Below are positions 45,221 through 56,176 of a stretch of 64,000 nucleotides of DNA, piece after piece. The notes under the pieces are model-generated. The model worked only from the letters and a program-made list of their open reading frames with translations. It searched no databases and was not told the DNA's origin. How positions within the stretch are numbered: position 1 is the first letter of the stretch; the number at the start of each line of letters is the position of its first letter. The stretch is from NCBI RefSeq assembly GCF_025024155.1, contig NW_026251772.1, forward strand, positions 62,001-126,000. The letters are read 5' to 3'. Source of the stretch: Gamsiella multidivaricata (lineage: Eukaryota; Mortierellomycota; Mortierellomycetes; Mortierellales; Mortierellaceae). The position numbers were made by a program, and so were the translations under genes.

Positions 45221-45226
45221 TTTATA
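45221..45226 (-). promoter_or_regulatory. TATA box of the 68-residue gene
   Basis: TATAAA on the minus strand, 64 nt before the ATG, followed by a leader rich in CCA and CACC. Confidence 0.5.
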
Positions 45227-46121
45227 CGTTTTTTGTGGCATTTTATGTAACAATGACGAGGGCTGTGGATCTTTATCACGTCTTACAAGGTCGCTGATGC
45301 GGCAATGATGACTATAGAAAATGTATGAAAAGATAATTTATCAGATTTCAGTGCATGAATATTAACTAATATTATGTAACTTGATATGGCAAAGAGCAAC
45401 ACTGCCAATCGACGACACACATGAGCTCTTGACTGTAGTTACCCATTCTCACCTCAAGTAATAGTCGCGTCGCGCCTCAGTATGTTGTCAGGTTAAATAA
45501 CCCTAAAAATATATGGTGGTACGACTTTACTGAGGAGGATTCTAGCCCTCAAATGATCTACAGCTTCCGTATCGACCCAATCCATGCCCATGCCCATGCC
45601 CATCCCCCGTATCTGATCCATATGTGGCTGTGTATTTCAGCCATGAAAGCCATGTTGCCCGTCATCAAAGAAAGTACAGCCACCAAGAATATTAATTGGT
45701 ATATGGTTGATCCTTGAGCTGCACACAATTAACTTTATTTTAGTTTTTATGGACCATTGCAATGGTTTGTTGATCCGATGAACCTTCCATCTCTGAGGAC
45801 GCTCTTTAAGTCAAGACTGGTTTTGAAATGCATTGCGGTAATCTCCAGAAAGCAGTTCCTTATGAATTTCCACTCATGAGCAAGCTTCCTCGTTAGGAGC
45901 CTTCTAACAATATTCACACGATAGACGGCAGCAGAGAGATGACAAATTGTCATGTACATATAAGCGCAATAAGGTTCGCCCTTGTGATTTTCGCCATCTT
46001 TAGTCCTGCTCGCGCCAACCCAGGGCGGCCCCAATTATCCTTGCACGCACATGTCGATGCTTGTCGTTTTTTATTTGCTTCTCCATATTAAGCATTGCGA
46101 TTATAATTTTTTAAAGGCCAT
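45227..46121. other. Intergenic region
   Basis: About 900 bp, AT-rich. It holds a short tandem CCATGC repeat (about 45581-45605). A minus-strand 95-codon frame (45747-46034) has no recognisable feature and poor composition, so it is not called. It includes the 3' flank of the DsbA-like gene. Confidence 0.4.
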
Positions 46122-46893
46122 TTAGACAACACGGCTGAACACCTCCTCAAAAGTCGCCGGCTCCTGCGCGCCTGAAAGCACATACTTATTCGCGATCGTA
46201 ATGTTTGGCACCCCTTGGACGCCTTGCAACTTTGCCTTCTCAATCTTCGCCTGGGTCTCCTTCACACCCTGGTTCGACTTCAAGAAGTCCTCGACCTCCT
46301 TGCGATCCAAACCAACCTTGACGGCCGAATCGATCAACGTCGGGATCTCGCCACACTTGTCCTCCTCAAAATAGTTCCTGAACAACTCCGTCACCATCTC
46401 GTCCTGCTTGCCGTGGCTGGTCGCAAATTCGATCAGGCGGTGGGAATCGAGCGTGTTAACGATGTTGCCGTTGTATGAGAAGTTGATACCTTCTTCCTGT
46501 CCGACTTTGATCATCCGGTCCCGGATCAAGGGTGCACGAGCCGGACCGAACTTGTTGGCGTACATCGTCATCTTTGGGATTGGAGTCTTGGAGGCTGAGG
46601 GATCCAGTTGGTATGGGTACCAGTTCACATCGAACCGAACATCCTTGTTCTCGGGCTTGGACTTGAACGCACTGATCGCTTTCTTGTTGCAGAGAATAGA
46701 TACCCATTGTCAGCAGAGAACAGAAATACAGCAGAAAAAAACAAAAAACGAAAAACGAAAAACGGACTCGCCGGTCGACAGGGTTCAAATTACTCCTTAC
46801 CTCCAGACGGTTCTTGCCAATATAACACCATGGGCACACTGTGTCGCTGACAATGTCGATCTTGATAGTCTTTGTGCTGCTGTTGGTTGCCAT
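46122..46893 (-). CDS. DsbA-family thioredoxin-fold oxidoreductase (FrnE-like)
   Basis: Predicted exons 46893-46801 and 46682-46122 give 217 residues, the usual size. The N-terminus IDIVSDTVCPWCYIGKNRLE carries the CPWC active-site motif at the start of the thioredoxin fold. Further family signatures are WYPYQLDP, the helical insert (RMIKVGQEEGINFSYNGNI, NTLDSHRLIEFA), and the cis-Pro region GVQGVPNITIANKYVLSGAQ. The intron (46800-46683) lies just after CPWC. No targeting signal, so probably cytosolic. The substrate is unknown; relatives range from polyketide-cluster FrnE to general dithiol oxidoreductases. Confidence 0.88.
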
Positions 46894-47504
46894 TTTGCGA
46901 AGTAGTGGGAAGGTGCGTTGTATAAAGCAGTTGGAAAAAAGTGAATAGGTTCTGATGAAAAAAGGTGAATATAAATATAAAATGTATTATTAATTTCGCT
47001 GTGATGACGAGTCACGTACGCAAATGGTTGTTCAAACCAGATTAGCGTACGCGGACAAGGCCAAGTTTGCTGTCAGATTATATTCTTCTAACTGGTTTTA
47101 TCCCTTTGTCTGCAGGGCATTTTTGGAGACAATTTCATTTATGAAGGTTGATCTTTAACCTCTCTTATTCACGATATTTGCCCTCTGTTATCACTTGAGT
47201 GCAAAAGAGAGGGATCAGAATGAGGAATTTGCCCATCTTTGTTTTTTGTGGGTTCCGACAACATTGTCACTAATCCCATGCTTGAATGAGTCGGAGGCGT
47301 CTGAATTGATGAGGCATTTTTCATTGTTGCATCCACTTAATGCGAATGATGAAGGGATGGGGAAAAAAGTAGATGTCGATAACGATCTCCGTCTTTTTCA
47401 TGTTAACAGGAGGGGGGGGTGGGGTCAACATCAATGGTTTTTTTTGTAAATAAGGAGAGAAAGGTGTTTTCGTACTATTCACGTATAAATTTAGGCCCGG
47501 TTTA
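46894..47504. promoter_or_regulatory. 5' region of the DsbA-like gene and flank of the MITE
   Basis: About 600 bp without a supported ORF. It includes the DsbA-like promoter and AT-rich sequence that ends at the TA before the MITE. Confidence 0.4.
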
Positions 47505-47884
47505 CAGTCGAATCTGGTTTTTATCATCATTCTGATAGTGAAATCGATGATAAAAGTTAATTCGAACATTTGAATTGACCCCCACAAAAAGAATACTGTA
47601 AAACGCAAAAGTATATAGTGTCCGTGACATTGACGCCAGTCACGCCTTCTCCACAAAGGACTAGGGTCTTTTATTGAGGATGTTTGTTGACATGAAGAGG
47701 CGTGTGGGTGAATGAAAGTATTTTTTTTGACTAGCATGATGAGGCGTGGCTGGCGTCAATGTCACGGACACTATATACTTTTGCGTTTTACAGTATTCTT
47801 TTTGTGGGGGTCAATTCAAATGTTCGAATTAACTTTTATCATCGATTTCACTATCAAAATGATGACAAAAACCAGATTCGACTG
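47505..47884. mobile_element. Tc1/mariner-type MITE with long terminal inverted repeats
   Basis: 380 bp that starts CAGTCGAATCTGGTTTTT and ends AAAAACCAGATTCGACTG, with TA directly on both sides (47503-47504 and 47885-47886): the 5'-CAG end and TA target duplication of Tc1/mariner elements. The arms are about 145 bp long and nearly perfect, around an 85-bp centre, so the whole element can fold into one hairpin. There is no transposase ORF; short frames mirror each other because of the arms. Confidence 0.85.
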
Positions 47885-47886
47885 TA

Positions 47887-48781
47887 CAGAGTAAGGGATA
47901 ATCCCAGCTTGTTGCAGGATTGAGCTGGAGATCATGGCCCATATCGCAGACGGGCAAGGAAGGAGGGCACACATGCGAGACGCCTAGCATATCGGAATTG
48001 GAAGCCGCTACCGTCGTCGTCGTTCGTAAGCATGGAAGAACACCGGCACGGTCTCCGATAGTTCAGCTATGACCTACAACCACTTCGCGATTTTTACGAA
48101 GCCTGCTCGATGAAAAAAAAAGCTGTGGGAGCTCAAAAAAGCGAACCGGGCTGAGAAGGACCATGCCGCGCATGGGGCATTGCGAACTGTGGGCCCACAA
48201 GGCGGGATGCATACTGGGCCAACGAGACCGGCGATGTTTGTATACGGGTCAGGAAAGTTCAACACCCATACCAGGCTGGCATCGCTACACGAGAGCTTCA
48301 AGGGGCATTTTTTCCACAAGGTATGTTGTTTTAAACATATTCATTGCGATTTGCTTGTTTTCAGTCCAGTATCGATACTGATGCCATGTTTCCGCATGCC
48401 ATTGCACTACATAGGCAAACAGCCTCGGATACACCGTCGTTTGTTCGGATGAGTATCTCACGTCATTGAAATGCCCGAGCTGTGTACGACAAAACAAGGA
48501 CCGAAGAATGGCAAAGCCAGCAAATCGGGCGTTCGTCTGTCTCGAGCATGGGTGCCAGAGATGGCTAGACAGGGACTGAGTGGGCGCCCAGAATTTGGCT
48601 AATATTGGTCTCGAATGGATCAGTGGCCTGTCTCGTCCAGAGCTCCTCCCTCTGCCGGCCCCAGCAAGAATAAACTTTATCCTCTCTCTATGGACTTTCA
48701 AAAACCAACATTCCCGTATCCCGTCGACCAGTTTTTTAAAGACATTATATTTTACATGGCTAATGGCTATCGCTGGTAATG
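47887..48781. other. Intergenic region downstream of the Zn2Cys6 gene
   Basis: About 900 bp. Nothing coding is supported; several frames of 60-140 codons overlap on both strands without family features. The polyQ-encoding end of the Zn2Cys6 gene abuts it. Confidence 0.4.
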
Positions 48782-48803
48782 CTACTGGCGCTGTTGTTGC
48801 TGT

Positions 48804-48851
<48 letters not shown>

Positions 48852-49454
48852 AAAAACTGCTGGCGCTCTGCATTGAACAAAGACGAGTCATCACCAGTTG
48901 TCAACCCCTGCTGTGCCTGAAATTTAAAAATCCTGTCTGCATCCCCTAAAAACTGATGAACCCCCATGGGCAAAGTGCTGTCGGGACAGAGATAACTTGG
49001 GAACGATCCAGCCAGATCCAGTGTTTGGAAAGTCTCAGGCGAAGGGGTATCTTGGCTTATAATCGCAGTATCGTTCGAAAGAGTGCTCTGATGATTCTCT
49101 GGCATTCTCAAAGCTGGAGACTCCGAAGGTTGATTTGGAAACGCATCCCGACTAATTTCTGGGGAACTGATGCTGGAAGGTGACAAGGATGATTGTTGCT
49201 GATGTGGCAGTTGAGGTTGCTGCTGCTGCTGCTGCTGCTGCATGTATGACGAGGCAAAATTCAGTGCATTTTCCTGGCTGAATCCATCCTGATAACTGAA
49301 CACGGATGAATTGAGTATCGACATCAATTCATTCTGCGCCTGATCAGAGTTCAGTTGCTGATAGTTATTTAGGCTTGAGAAGTTGCTCAAGAATGAGTTG
49401 GCAATCCCCGAGTCTTGCTGCTGCTGTCGAGTTTGCTGTTGGAATTGTTGTTGC

Positions 49455-49521
<67 letters not shown>

Positions 49522-52500
49522 GCTGCTGCTGCTGTTGCTGCTGCTGTATAAACTGTCTCTGTTGAGTCAGTCGATGTTGCTCTTGAATTTGAGCTACGGT
49601 TAACTGATTCAAAGATGAAGCTGGTGGCTGTTGGCCGGTGAACTGCTGCTGATGAAGACGTTGACGTTCTTCCTGAATCGCTAAGAGTTGAGCTAGCGAT
49701 ACGAGTGAAACAGGGTCCTGAGTATTGCTAGAGGGCGTGAGTTGCCGTTCGGGTAGGGCGAAAGCATTCAAGTCAGGCGGAAACGCAGTCGTGCCCGCGA
49801 ATGACGGCGCAGGACGAGAATAGACGTCCGAGCTGGAAGGTATGGATGCCACTAGTTCAGTCATACCCTGTGCCGATCCAGATAAGGGTGAATAAGGTAG
49901 ACTTGACATGTTGGGCGAAGGAGACGACTTGAATTTGATCCTCATGTCATCCGACTGCTGATCCTCCTCTATCTTCAGAGTCTGGTGCTGGTCCTGATGC
50001 ATTTGCGTTGATTGAATTCTATCATTTTGCTGCCCGAATGTCCAGGTGTTGCGTCCTGCGGCGTTTGGCTGCCCTTGCGACTGCTGACCTTGTCCACCTT
50101 GATCTGCATCTCCTGCTGATTGATGTATGAGGCCTGCACTTTGCTCATTGCGGTTCAATTCACCTCCATTTGCTTGGACATGCGAAGAGGATCCTGTCGA
50201 CGAGGCCGATGCCATAAATTGCGCTCCTATTGAGCTGGATGAGGCCCCTGAATTTTGATTCGAGTGATTATTGCTCTGGTTCCCTCCATAACTCGTGCCT
50301 TTGGGCTGTCCGTTGCCTCGATTCGTGCCAGGATTTTGAGGAGTGATTCCTGTGGAAGAAGAGGTCGCGTTGCTGGCCGAAGATGACCCCGCGACTTTTG
50401 GAGAAATCTTCCTCATCTTGATTGATGCCATTCCTGAGGCAACATAGTTCATCCTGGAGCCGTATTTTTGAGACATGGGGAGAATTGGCTTGAGTGGCGG
50501 ACGGCTGTCGTAATTCTGTGGGGGTGCAGAGCGCTCCCAGCGCAAATCGTCCATGGGAATATCGACAGAGTTCTTCAGAAGCGCGACCTCCTTCTCAATG
50601 TCCACAGCCGTTGACTCGCGAAGGATGACATTCAGCAGAGCGAGCGAACGCTTGAACATAATGGGCCCATTTACGCCTCGTCGGATGTCGTTCGCCTGGA
50701 TTGTCGCCGCTGTGATTAAGCAGTAAACAGCAAAATAGCATCCGCGGATCGGATATGTCAAAGGGACTATGCCGTGGTTGGTGAAGAGGTCGTCCGTAAT
50801 AACTGTGATGTTGGTCGCAGAGACTGAGCACGATTCCCTTGCTGCAACAGCTATTTCGTGATGTGCTATAGTTGGGTCCTCGCCATAACACCGTTGAATC
50901 ATGATTGAGCAAGTGTGGTGGATCATGTGGAGCATTGCGACGAATGGCGTGTGTGCCGACATGTTGGAGGCCAGCTGAAGGCGAGGAGGAAGGTTCTGTC
51001 GCCACGAAGTCATCATGCCGTGGATTTGTTGGGCCTGCGCGACCGATTCCTCCGGTTTCGCAACCTTGGTCATAAATTTGCGAGTCAATATCAATGCCTG
51101 GTGATTGATCTTGGCCAACTTGATGTATTCAACAACGTTCATGATGTTCTCGATCTCCTGCGAGTCGTTGGGGTCCTCAGTGTCGATACAAGGGAAGTCG
51201 GCCTCCGGTTCGACCTCTCTGAAGCTCATGGATCGTCCTTGGGATATCGAAATGAACTGATCGAGCACAAAGATGGACCAGAAGAGCCTTCGTCGCACTT
51301 CATGGCTCTCGGAATCCAGCTTGACATTGACCGGCGTAGTCTTGTGGAGTTGCAGTTCCTAGTACGGGTGGTTATCATGGCATGTTCAAGGTTAGTCATT
51401 AGGAAGCCTCTTCAACAAAGTTCGGTGCCTGACTAACAAATCATATAGCCGTCCTTACCCTGGCCAGGACAATCACCATCTGCGCGTACATGTAAGTACG
51501 GAAGTAAAATCCTGTGTGCTTGACGCCCTCCTGGTACTTGATGATAAGCAAGAGTGCCTGGATTGTTGATAGTCTTGGCTTATCCAGCGTGTCATCCAGC
51601 CGGCTCAACCAGAGTTGAAAGTATCGACGACCCTCCTCCTCTCGGCCAGGTGCGTAATGCGATGCAACAGCATACATTGCGGCCAGCAGAAAGTCTGGCA
51701 CTGGATCCTTAGGGTCATGCAGGCGGCGGAAAAAGCTGGGCTTGTGAAGGATCAGGACATAAGGGTGGACATGCTGAAAGTACAAATCAATCAAGTCGGA
51801 CTGGATATCGACCAAGGGGACAGAGCGACTCCTAGATGACCGATGGCGAGGACTGTTGCCACAGCTGTTTCGCTTGGTTTGGGTTGCTTGCCTGCCCTCT
51901 GATGATTCATCCGGAACCGATCCAGGAACGGTCGTCACATGGGATTCCGTGGCGGAGGACTCCCCAGAGGACGGCTCCGCAGAGTCATTGTCTCCAGCGA
52001 CTTGACTGAAACTGCGAAGTGTATGTGGAGCAATTCCAAACGCATCGATCTGCAGGCGATCCATAACCTGAGAGAGGTCTTCGGTGGAAGATGATCGTAC
52101 ACCAGTGGACGGGAAGAGGCTGGATGCGCTGTTCCTCCTGCTTGTCTTGTTGGGGTATCCGGCGAGGAAGGAGGACGAGGGTGTGGAGCTGGAGTAGAGC
52201 GACATATCAATGGGGTGCTGACCGGCGCTTTGGGCGAAGCTGAAAGAAGACGAAGAGGAGGAGGAGCAGCCTGCCATCAAGCTGAGTCGCTCTCGTTCCC
52301 GTTCTCTAGCACGCTGCTCCTTCTCCCGCTGATGGACTAGGTGGGGGTTGTTCTCCTCCATGACCTTGTCGATATCGAGCACGACGCCATTCTTTTGCGC
52401 AAAAATACAGGACGTTCCAATCCTGGCGCAGGTGGAGCACTTGTCACCCTGCCCGTCAAAGTTGCATCGAGTCTTCCTGCGGCGACATTCCTGGCATGAG

Positions 52501-52535
52501 ATGCGTGCGATGAGTCTGGGTTTGATCTTTGTCAT
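48782..52535 (-). CDS. Zn2Cys6 fungal transcription factor with long polyglutamine tracts
   Basis: Predicted exons 52535-51459 and 51358-48782 (100-nt intron) give 1217 residues. The binuclear zinc cluster is at residues 14-43: C14, C17, C24, C33, C36, C43 (CX2CX6CX8CX2CX6C) with the basic RRRKTRC. A Ser-rich linker is followed by the fungal-specific transcription factor domain (DIQSDLIDLYFQHVHPYVLI, FRRLHDPKDPVPDFLLAAMY, RRRLFWSIFVLDQFISISQG). The C-terminal 500 residues are Ser/Asn/Gln-rich with a Q run of about 34 and a second Q tract (over 20) ending the protein. A GREEEGRRYFQLWLSRLDD part is typical of the XlnR-like group. Target genes are unknown. Confidence 0.88.
48787..48850 (-). repeat. 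CAA/CAG repeat at the 3' end of the Zn2Cys6 coding region
   Basis: Encodes a terminal Gln tract of about 20 residues interrupted once near the end; alternating CAA and CAG codons. Confidence 0.85.
49446..49547 (-). repeat. Long CAA repeat encoding about 34 glutamines
   Basis: Mostly pure CAA with CAG at one end. The pure-CAA part is the longest uninterrupted triplet repeat in the window and is likely length-variable. Confidence 0.85.
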
Positions 52536-54207
52536 CTCCGTGCGCAGGCTCGGGATGCAAAAAGGGATGGGTCGATGGAATTGGCCTCAGAGCTGAGAAT
52601 AAGGGCGCCGAGACACAGGCTCAAGAGACAGGGAGGAATGCTTTGTGGGGAGTGCAGTGGGAGGTATGAAGTGTGAAGCGTGAAGTGTGGGCTGGACTGG
52701 CCGTTGTGGAGAAAGAAGGGGGTGGAGGGGATATTCAGTATAAGATAGTGTTTGGAGAGAGGAAAAAGGATAAGGAAAGGGGGAAGTCTGAGGAACGCAC
52801 AGGAGAGGAAAGGAAGGGAAAAAAAAAAGAAAAAAGAAAAAAGAGCGCTCCTGCACGGTGCAGGCGATATGCGGGGAAGGGGTGGGTACGGTATACGGCG
52901 CAGAAGGATAACAAGAAGAGCAAGAAGCGAAGGAGTGAAAACAAAGCAGATGGAGAAAGAAGGAAAGAAGTGTGGACCCGCCCCATGTGCGTCCAATCAT
53001 TTTGGATTCGAGCCATTCATCTCGAAAACCTTGTCTCCATGCCTTGTTCTTTGTTTGGGTATATTCAATTGCCTGGGCTGCTGGGTGCACGCACCCTGGG
53101 AAGCAATTGTCCACATACGCCTCGCAGACTATCCAGCCTGGCAAGGAGCCCATCCTGGAGGCCCTTAATAGCTATCCATCCCAATATCCAGTCGTATGGA
53201 CATCCCTTCCTGGACTTGTGGGTCATCCATCCACATGAATATAGATGGTAGTCATGGTGCTATATGATAATCAGGCCATAAAGCGTCTTTCGTATTTCAA
53301 CGTTTCTCTGCATAGAACATCAAACATGTGTGTTTGTGTGAATGCGTGTGTGTGTGTATCCCTTCAGTCCTCTGTGGTGATCGATAGCAATAATGCGATC
53401 TTCATCTCCTCCATGCGCGTTTTGGACAATACGCGCATCCTCCTGTAAATCCTTTGTTTGCCCACATGTTTTAGCCCAAGTTTAAATAAGATACCTTGGG
53501 GGACTCAAATACGCGTACATACCGCCTGCCTTCTGACTTGGTGCCTAAGCAGGTTCTGATTCAGGTCTGGGGCCTGCGTTCGCTCGATTACCCTTAAGAA
53601 GACAGAAAAGGGAAGTTGAGAGTATGGGGATCGCTCGTATGGAGACGCGTACTCTTCAATACCTTTCTTATCACGCGTTATGCGCCACCCAATCTTGGAT
53701 ATACTATCCACGGTCTACTGCACAGAGCAGGCAAGGCAGCGTCAACAAGCTCATCTTGCGTAATTTTTGAACCTGCACTGAAGTTGACTGGTATGTTTCT
53801 GTGTTCGCGTTCACAATGACGGACACTGAATGGGTGGTATTGGCTTTGTTTGAAAAAGAAAAAGAGAGTTCTCAAGCGCGTCTCTATGGCATATAGTCGT
53901 AGGAATTAAAAAACGAGACATGCTCTGGAAAAAATTTGTTGTTCATACCCGGCAAGGCGCCTTGGATGCTGTCACATAGCTGTCGCCGGGGCCCCTTCAG
54001 TCGTGTCTGTTGCAGATCCGGTACCCGTAGCTCCATGGGGGAATCCTTTTAACAAGCCTTTGCCAGCTACCTTTATCTTTTCTCTTCTCTTGACCAGACC
54101 TTACCAACACCTTACACTTGTCCTTGTTTTCTTCTCCACCCCGTTACACCCTACTGCTGACTTTCATTACACATTCCTATCCTCCTTCCCAGTTACTACC
54201 ATCCACC
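52536..54207. promoter_or_regulatory. Intergenic region between divergent Zn2Cys6 and TMEM198-like genes
   Basis: About 1.7 kb. A purine-rich tract (52700-52850, GGAAAAGGA/AAAGAAAAAAG) precedes the Zn2Cys6 start, so it is a pyrimidine-rich leader there. A GTGTGTTTGTGTGAATGCGTG tract lies at 53330-53356. No supported ORF. Confidence 0.4.
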
Positions 54208-55558
54208 ATGGGTACCACTCATCGTTCCATTGCCCACAGGATGATGACCTCTCTCCAGATGCTCTTCATGCTTACGCTACCCTTACTTGCTCTGGCACAG
54301 CAGCAAGGCCCTAACGGTACAAGTGGCGTGCTTTTTTTTTTTTTTTTTTTTTTTTTGGTCCGCAAGATATGCTGTTGAACTCTTATTGACCCGATACGCG
54401 CTCTTGATGGCCGTGGATCCGATGCATTAGGCAGCGGCGGTCAGTCGATCGAGCTGACTTGGGAGCGTATTGTCGCTGGATTCGTCATGATTCTAGTTGG
54501 TATCATCTTGACATTCCGCGGTTACCGCCACTACCACTTCACTATGTTCCTCGCTGGATTCATTACCGGAGGTAAGTCTTCAGCTCAGATACTGGCTACT
54601 GCTGCTCTCTTTTGTTTTTGTTTTCTGTGCACTGTATACTTACAGCTAATACCATTCATTGAATGGTTAAACGAACACAACTCCTCCGAAAGCCGCGATT
54701 GTGTACTCGATCTTCACGAACGTCGAACCTGACAGCGGCTGGAACCACCAACAGATCATCTACGTCTTTGGCTGCATCGGCGGCGGTATCGTCCTCGGTA
54801 CGATTTGCTGGCTCTTCCGCCGCTTCCTCGTCTGGATCCTCAGCGGTCTGGCTGGTCTCATCATTGCCCTTTACGTCCTTGCCTGGAGGAGCGAAGGTCT
54901 GATCCGCAGCAAAGGAGGCCGCATCGGACTTCTGGTTGGAGCGCCCGCCCTCGGTATACTTATCGGCCTCTTCATCGGCCGCCGAGTCGTCATCCTGGCC
55001 TCTGCAATTATCGGTGCCTACATCACCGTCATCGGTATCGATCTCTTTGCCCGCACAGGATTCGCGGAATCGATCAAGCGCTTCTTTACCACGAACCCCA
55101 AGGTCGATTACAGTCTTACCACGAACATCTACATCATGCTCGGTGTTGTCGGCGGCTTGATTATCCTCGGTCTCTTGTTCCAGACATTGTCATGGAAGCA
55201 TCGCCAACGTGCTCTTATGGCCCAGGGCCGATCTGTGCATAATTTCAATGATGACTGGACCCTGTTTGGCCACAAAGACCACGCCGTCCGTCCTGATCCG
55301 ACCTATCCAGATGGCAACTACGCCAACAACTATAACACTGGCACGGGTTATGGCAACACCTCGAACGCGAGGGGCGTCGACGACCACACCGCCTACAATG
55401 AGAAGAGCACCTGGAACCCGTTCAAGAAGAACAAGAAGGGCGATGCCACCCCCGCCACCCCCGCCACCCCCGCCACCACCACCACCGCGGCTCCAAATGA
55501 CTTTCACGACAATCGAGTCAGCTACAGCAGCAACGCTGCCTTGACCCAGAATCACTGA
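54208..55558 (+). CDS. Multi-pass membrane protein, TMEM198/DUF4203-like
   Basis: Predicted exons 54208-54316, 54431-54571 and 54693-55558 give 371 residues. Signal peptide about 1-30 (MMTSLQMLFMLTLPLLALAQ), a short luminal part, then about seven spans with many Gly: IVAGFVMILVGIILTFRGY, YVFGCIGGGIVLGTICWLFR, FLVWILSGLAGLIIALYVLA, IGLLVGAPALGILIGLFIGR, RVVILASAIIGAYITVIGID, and IYIMLGVVGGLIILGLLFQT. This order fits the TMEM198 N-terminal family. The cytosolic tail is Asn/Thr/Pro-rich with ATPATPATPATTTT. The first intron holds a T run (54331-54355). The third exon start (54693) is chosen because it keeps frame and span. Function of fungal members is not known. Confidence 0.8.
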
Positions 55559-56176
55559 AAAAACCTCTGTACAGCCTGATGTCGACCATCTGGGACGATG
55601 CAATCGACGCATGTATATGTATAACTATTCTCTTCCTCAGTACTGTCTTTTCTACATCTCTTTTCAGTCATACATAATGTCTCTTGTAATCCCCATGTGC
55701 TTAATCCGCATTAAAGCGCTTACGCTGCTACAAAAGCCAGGACCTTGATGTCAATTGCTTGTTATTGTTTAAGAAAATTTATGTACAGACTAACACAAGG
55801 GACGTTAGCAAACAACGCGTCGCGGGTGCAGGTGGGGAATATGGAGGGAATAATGAGTGCAGGTGCATGGGAAGGGGTAACCGATGGTGTGGATAAAATA
55901 ACTATTCGAAGGATAATATGTTTGTGTGGCGAAAGTGTGGAGAGCAGGATAGAAATTGCTGATCTAACATAACAGTGGCGGGTGGTAGGCTCTCATGGTG
56001 AATGAAACGAATACAAAAAAAAAAAAAGCTACCGTCCATATTCATCATCATACAAGGGCATTAAAAACGGAATAGCAAACAAAAAAAAAGAGATAAAAAA
56101 ATGAGTGCCCGGTACTTGGCTTGAATGACGTTGGACCTATATCTCCTTCGTCCTCGTACTGAGTATGAGAGTGCAC
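55559..56176. other. Intergenic region between convergent TMEM198-like and SPG1 genes
   Basis: About 600 bp between 3' ends; A runs at 56015-56027 and 56081-56090. No coding signal. Confidence 0.45.

Noticed and set aside
45747..46034. 95-codon minus-strand ORF
   Set aside because: No recognisable motif, no promoter or poly(A) context, and composition like surrounding intergenic DNA.
49400..49560. CRISPR-like or satellite array
   Set aside because: Regular triplets without spacers; it is the polyQ coding tract of the Zn2Cys6 gene.
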